Of a stretch of 33,691 nt of DNA, positions 30,625 through 33,691 are shown piece by piece. The stretch is from Actinophytocola sp. (lineage in GTDB: Bacteria > Actinomycetota > Actinomycetes > Mycobacteriales > Pseudonocardiaceae), in contig WHSS01000027.1 in assembly GCA_009379975.1 (NCBI GenBank), forward strand, positions 1-33,691, read 5' to 3'. Within the stretch, counting starts at the first letter, position 1; the number at the start of each line of letters is the position of its first letter. The translations under genes were made by a program, and so were the position numbers. A model generated the notes under the pieces. That model did not search any database and had not been told where the DNA came from. It saw only the letters and a list, made by a program, of their open reading frames with translations.

Positions 30625-31806
30625 GTGTCCGGATCCGTGATTGTCGGTGCTGCCCGCACCCCTGTCGGACGACTGCTGGGCTCGCTCAAGGACTTCTCGG
30701 GAGCGCAACTGGGCGGGGTCGCCATCAAGGCTGCCCTGGAGCGGGCGGGAGTATCACCGGACGCGGTGCAGTACACGATCATGGGGCAGGTCCTGACCGC
30801 GGGCGCGGGTCAGATTCCGGCCCGGCAGGCCGCCGTCGCCGCCGGGATCCCGATGGACGTCCCCGCGTTGACGATCAACAAGGTTTGCCTGTCCGGCATC
30901 GATTCGATCGCGCTGGCCGATCAGCTGATCCGGGCCGGTGAGTTCGACATCATCGTCGCGGGCGGCCAGGAGTCCATGACTCAGGCGCCGCACCTGCTGC
31001 CCAAGTCACGCGCGGGATTCAAGTACGGCGACACGTCGCTGGTCGACCACATGGCTTATGACGGTCTCTTCTGCGCCTTCGACCAGGTCGCCATGGGCTC
31101 GTCCACCGAGAAGTACAACTCACGCTACGGCTTGACCCGCGAGGACCAGGACGCGTTCGCCGCGGCCTCGCACCAGCGGGCGGCGGCCGCGATCGAGTCC
31201 GGGCGGTTCGCCGAAGAGATCGCGCCGGTGGAGATACCGCAGCGCAAGGGCGACCCGAAGGTGTTCGACACCGATGAGGGCGTGCGCGGCGACACCACGG
31301 CGGAAAGCCTCGGCAAGCTGCGCCCGGCGTTCGCCTCCGACGGGACCATCACGGCAGGCTCGGCCTCGCAGATCTCCGACGGCGCCGCCGCGGTCGTCGT
31401 GATGAGCGCGGCCAAGGCCGAGGAACTGGGCATCGAGCCGCTCGCCGAGATCGGCGCGCACGGCGTCGTGGCCGGCCCGGACGCGAGCCTGCACGAGCAG
31501 CCGGCGAACGCGATCAAGGCGGCGTTGGCCAAGGCAGGCACCGACATCGACGCCGTCGACCTGGTCGAGATCAACGAAGCGTTCGCCGCCGTCGGTCTGG
31601 TTTCCACCCAACAGCTCGGCGTCGATCCCGAAAAGGTGAACGTCAACGGTGGCGCCATCGCCCTCGGTCACCCGATCGGGGCATCCGGTGCCCGGCTCGT
31701 CGTCCACCTGGTTTACGAGCTGCGCAGGCGCGGCGGCGGGCTGGGCGTCGGCGCGCTGTGCGGTGGCGGTGGCCAGGGCGACGCGCTGCTGATCAAGGTG
31801 AACTAG
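30625..31806 (+). CDS. Acetyl-CoA C-acetyltransferase (thiolase)
   Basis: This 393-residue thiolase has all catalytic residues: nucleophile Cys88 in [14 protein letters not shown], His349 in [11 protein letters not shown] and Cys379 in [11 protein letters not shown], together with the NEAF motif ([11 protein letters not shown]). It condenses two acetyl-CoA to acetoacetyl-CoA or runs in reverse. Next to ccrA and mce, it fits the entry step of the ethylmalonyl-CoA pathway. It starts with GTG at 30625, with GGAGG a few bases upstream. A TetR-like operator box shared with ccrA lies at its promoter. Confidence 0.95.
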   Translation: MSGSVIVGAARTPVGRLLGSLKDFSGAQLGGVAIKAALERAGVSPDAVQYTIMGQVLTAGAGQIPARQAAVAAGIPMDVPALTINKVCLSGIDSIALADQLIRAGEFDIIVAGGQESMTQAPHLLPKSRAGFKYGDTSLVDHMAYDGLFCAFDQVAMGSSTEKYNSRYGLTREDQDAFAAASHQRAAAAIESGRFAEEIAPVEIPQRKGDPKVFDTDEGVRGDTTAESLGKLRPAFASDGTITAGSASQISDGAAAVVVMSAAKAEELGIEPLAEIGAHGVVAGPDASLHEQPANAIKAALAKAGTDIDAVDLVEINEAFAAVGLVSTQQLGVDPEKVNVNGGAIALGHPIGASGARLVVHLVYELRRRGGGLGVGALCGGGGQGDALLIKVN

Positions 31807-31814
31807 GGTTGGCC

Positions 31815-31849
31815 ATGTCGACATGTGCTCGCCGGGTACATGTCGACAT
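31815..31849. terminator. Perfect 12-bp hairpin between thiolase and meaB
   Basis: ATGTCGACATGT (31815-31826) and ACATGTCGACAT (31838-31849) form a perfect stem with an 11-nt loop. Each arm also contains the 10-bp palindrome ATGTCGACAT, so the site can also be read as two protein-binding palindromes 23 bases apart. It lies eight bases after the thiolase stop and before meaB. Confidence 0.6.
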
Positions 31850-31872
31850 CGCCCGCCCGAGGACAGGAATCA

Positions 31873-32835
31873 GTGGCGCCTTCGCTTGATGTCGACGAGT
31901 TGGTGACGCGCGCGCGAGAAGGCCAGCCGCGTGCGGTCGCCCGGCTGCTCTCGCTCGTCGAGGACGCACATCCGCGGCTCCGTGACGTGGTCGCCGCCCT
32001 CACGCCGCACACCGGTCACGCCAGGGTGATCGGGCTGACCGGCCCGCCGGGAGTGGGCAAGTCGACGTCGACGTCCATGCTGCTCGGCGCCCTGCGCCAG
32101 GAAGGCAAGCGCGTCGGTGTGCTGGCCATCGACCCGTCCTCGCCGTTCTCCGGTGGCGCGCTGCTCGGCGACCGCATCCGGATGACCGAGCACGCCACCG
32201 ACGAAGGGGTGTTCATCCGCTCGATGGCCACCCGTGGCCACCTCGGCGGGCTCGCCTGGGCGACACCGCAATCGGTTCGGGTGCTCGACGCGGCCGGGTT
32301 CGACGTCATCCTGATCGAGACCGTCGGCGTCGGGCAGTCCGAAGTGGACGTCGTGAAGCTCGCCGACACGACCATGGTGCTGCTGGCCCCCGGCATGGGC
32401 GACGGCATCCAGGCCGCGAAGGCGGGCGTGCTGGAGATCGCCGACGTCTTCGTGGTGAACAAGGCGGATCGTGACGGTGCCGATGTCACGATCCGCGACC
32501 TCAAGAACATGATCTCGCTGAGCCGCAGGGAGATTCGCGGGCCGTCCTGGCGGCAGCCGATCGTGCGGACGGTCGCCTCGGAGGGCGTCGGCGCCGACGC
32601 CCTCCTGCTGGCGTTGCGCGAGCATGCGGAGTGGCTCTCGGCGCATGGTGAACTCGCTCGCAGGCGGCAGGCCCGCGCCAGGGCCGAGGTGGAGGCGATC
32701 GCATTGCGGCGGCTGCGGACGGAGCTCGCCGGCCTGCAGGGCGGCGAGGCACTGGAGACACTCGTCAAGCGGGTCGTCGATCGCGACATCGACCCCTACG
32801 CCGCCGCCGACGAACTGGTGGCCGGACTGAGCTGA
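31873..32835 (+). CDS. meaB: MeaB/ArgK-type GTPase (methylmalonyl-CoA mutase chaperone)
   Basis: This 320-residue G3E-family GTPase protects and loads AdoCbl-dependent acyl-CoA mutases. Walker A GPPGVGKST is at 57-65. LAIDPSSPFSGGALLGDRIR, VDVILIETVGVGQSE-type switch residues (FDVILIETVGVGQSEVDVV) and the NKAD specificity motif follow. I chose the GTG at 31873, which has AGGA four bases upstream. An ATG at 31840 is in frame but lies in the hairpin. It is a direct functional link to the cobalamin cluster. No mutase gene is in the window. Confidence 0.94.
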   Translation: MAPSLDVDELVTRAREGQPRAVARLLSLVEDAHPRLRDVVAALTPHTGHARVIGLTGPPGVGKSTSTSMLLGALRQEGKRVGVLAIDPSSPFSGGALLGDRIRMTEHATDEGVFIRSMATRGHLGGLAWATPQSVRVLDAAGFDVILIETVGVGQSEVDVVKLADTTMVLLAPGMGDGIQAAKAGVLEIADVFVVNKADRDGADVTIRDLKNMISLSRREIRGPSWRQPIVRTVASEGVGADALLLALREHAEWLSAHGELARRRQARARAEVEAIALRRLRTELAGLQGGEALETLVKRVVDRDIDPYAAADELVAGLS

Positions 32836-32855
32836 TTCCGGCGCGCCGGAATCAG
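32832..32855. terminator. Perfect 24-bp palindrome over the meaB stop codon
   Basis: CTGATTCCGGCG (32832-32843) is followed at once by its exact complement to 32855. The meaB TGA is inside the left arm. It can act as a terminator hairpin for meaB or as an operator for the next gene, whose start is 47 bases downstream. Confidence 0.6.
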
Positions 32856-32901
32856 TAATGTTGTTGGGTCAACTGCCTACGGAAGGGACTGGGCGAAGGT
32901 C

Positions 32902-33645
32902 ATGAGTGCCGAGAAGCTACGGGAGTTGCACGTGCCGGGGGAGCCGCTCGTGCTGCCGAACGCCTGGGATGCCGACACCGCGCGGCTGGTGGTCGGCGCC
33001 GGATTCCCGGTCGTAGCGACGAGTTCGGCCGCCGTGGCGGCTTCGCTGGGCTACGACGACGGCGAGCAAGCCGCCGAGGGGGAGATGTTCGACGCCGCGG
33101 CGAGGATCGCGGCCGCGGTGGACGTGCCGATGACCGTCGACATCGAGTCGGGCTACGGGCTGTCCGCCGGTGACCTGGTCGACCGGCTACTCGAGGTCGA
33201 CGCCCACGGCTGCAACATCGAGGACACCGACCAGCAGCGTGGCGAGCGGCGATCTCCCGCCGAGCAGGCCGCGCTGCTGGCGGCCGTCAAGGAGCGCGCG
33301 GGGGCCGCACTGGTGATCAACGCGCGGATCGACTCGTTCCTCGGAGCCGAGGACGAGCGTGCGGCGTTGCCGGACGCCGTGGAGCGTGCGCGGCGGTACC
33401 TCGACGCGGGGGCGGACTGCGTGTATCCGATTCACATCAAGTCGAGCGATGTCCTCGGTGACTTCGTCGAGGCGGTGAGCCCGGCCGCCGTGAACGCGAC
33501 CTACCTGCCCGGTGCGCCCGACATCGCAGGCATGGCGAAGCTGGGCGTGGCTCGGGTGTCGCTCGGTACCGGCCTATGGCGGTTGGCCAGGGCACGGCTG
33601 ACCGAGTCGCTCACCGGGCTCGCCGGCGGCACGATGCCGTACTAG
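32902..33645 (+). CDS. Isocitrate lyase/PEP mutase family protein
   Basis: This 247-residue TIM-barrel protein has LVLPNAWDADTARLVVGAGF at the N-terminus, then TSSAAVAASLGYDDGE, VDIESGYG (metal-binding Asp and Glu) and CNIEDTDQQRGERR. These fit the PEP mutase/2-methylisocitrate lyase superfamily. The KKCGH-type loop of true isocitrate lyases is absent, and it is about 40 residues shorter than 2-methylisocitrate lyases. It may cleave or rearrange a C-C or C-P bond in a 2-oxo or dicarboxylic acid, but the substrate is unknown. GGAAGGGA precedes the ATG. Confidence 0.85.
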   Translation: MSAEKLRELHVPGEPLVLPNAWDADTARLVVGAGFPVVATSSAAVAASLGYDDGEQAAEGEMFDAAARIAAAVDVPMTVDIESGYGLSAGDLVDRLLEVDAHGCNIEDTDQQRGERRSPAEQAALLAAVKERAGAALVINARIDSFLGAEDERAALPDAVERARRYLDAGADCVYPIHIKSSDVLGDFVEAVSPAAVNATYLPGAPDIAGMAKLGVARVSLGTGLWRLARARLTESLTGLAGGTMPY

Positions 33646-33653
33646 CTCGCGGC

Positions 33654-33691
33654 GCGACTGGGGCGCGGACGCGTGCGACTGGGGCGCGGAC
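33654..33691. repeat. Tandem 21-bp repeat running off the right edge
   Basis: GCGACTGGGGCGCGGAC occurs at 33654-33670 and exactly again at 33675-33691, giving a period of 21 bases. The second copy ends at the window edge, so the array may continue. It begins nine bases after the stop of the last gene. Confidence 0.7.

Noticed and set aside
31825..31872. Upstream ATG or TTG starts for meaB
   Set aside because: They fall inside or next to the perfect hairpin and lack a ribosome binding site. The GTG at 31873 gives normal family length and has AGGA upstream.

Overview
The window is GC-rich actinobacterial DNA. An aerobic-style corrin pathway with a ChlI/ChlD-type chelatase ATPase, crotonyl-CoA carboxylase/reductase next to methylmalonyl-CoA epimerase, thiolase and meaB, DUF5753-type XRE regulators, SPW-repeat proteins, frequent GTG/TTG starts and leaderless promoters all fit a filamentous actinomycete. 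Pseudonocardiaceae (Amycolatopsis-like) is my best guess, but I ran no search. I see no tRNA, rRNA, CRISPR, phage gene or intact insertion sequence.

Region 1 (1-860) holds a VapBC toxin-antitoxin pair followed by a strong hairpin.

Region 2 (about 860-20560) is a cobalamin locus made of several divergent and convergent operons: cobK-bluB (-), cbiD-lysE (+), cobL-cobM (-), chlID-cobO-cobB-cobC (+), cobU-cobT-cobS (-), cobD-cobQ (+) and the cobalt transporter cbtB-cbtA (-), which sits behind a cobalamin riboswitch. Together these cover mid-pathway ring methylation and reduction, the ATPase partner of a cobaltochelatase, a,c-amidation, adenosylation, cobyric acid formation, aminopropanol attachment, DMB synthesis and nucleotide-loop assembly. 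Early ring genes (cobA, cobI/J, cobG, cobH) and the large chelatase subunit cobN are absent and must lie elsewhere. Two arsR-SRPBCC cassettes, each with a leaderless promoter, are interspersed. One encodes an unusual protein with three SRPBCC domains.

Region 3 (20690-26500) is mixed. It contains an M50-like membrane protease, a divergent ProA-family dehydrogenase, a small unknown protein, a three-gene cassette of unknown function (small protein, DUF6879, XRE regulator) behind an operator-rich divergent region, a class III adenylate cyclase and a universal stress protein.

Region 4 (26690-33691) has a DivIVA-like coiled-coil protein and then acyl-CoA metabolism genes: ccrA, mce, an acetyl-CoA acetyltransferase, meaB and an isocitrate lyase/PEP mutase family enzyme. 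MeaB is a chaperone of an AdoCbl-dependent mutase, and mce and ccrA work in pathways that use such mutases, which links this region to the cobalamin cluster.

The most striking unexplained structure is repetitive. Four 83-bp elements of identical length, each made of three hairpin units on a roughly 30-bp period, sit at gene ends. One is translated as the C-terminus of CobD and others supply stop codons. Separately, a 56-63-bp element recurs three times, only inside the cobalamin cluster, partly overlapping coding sequence.
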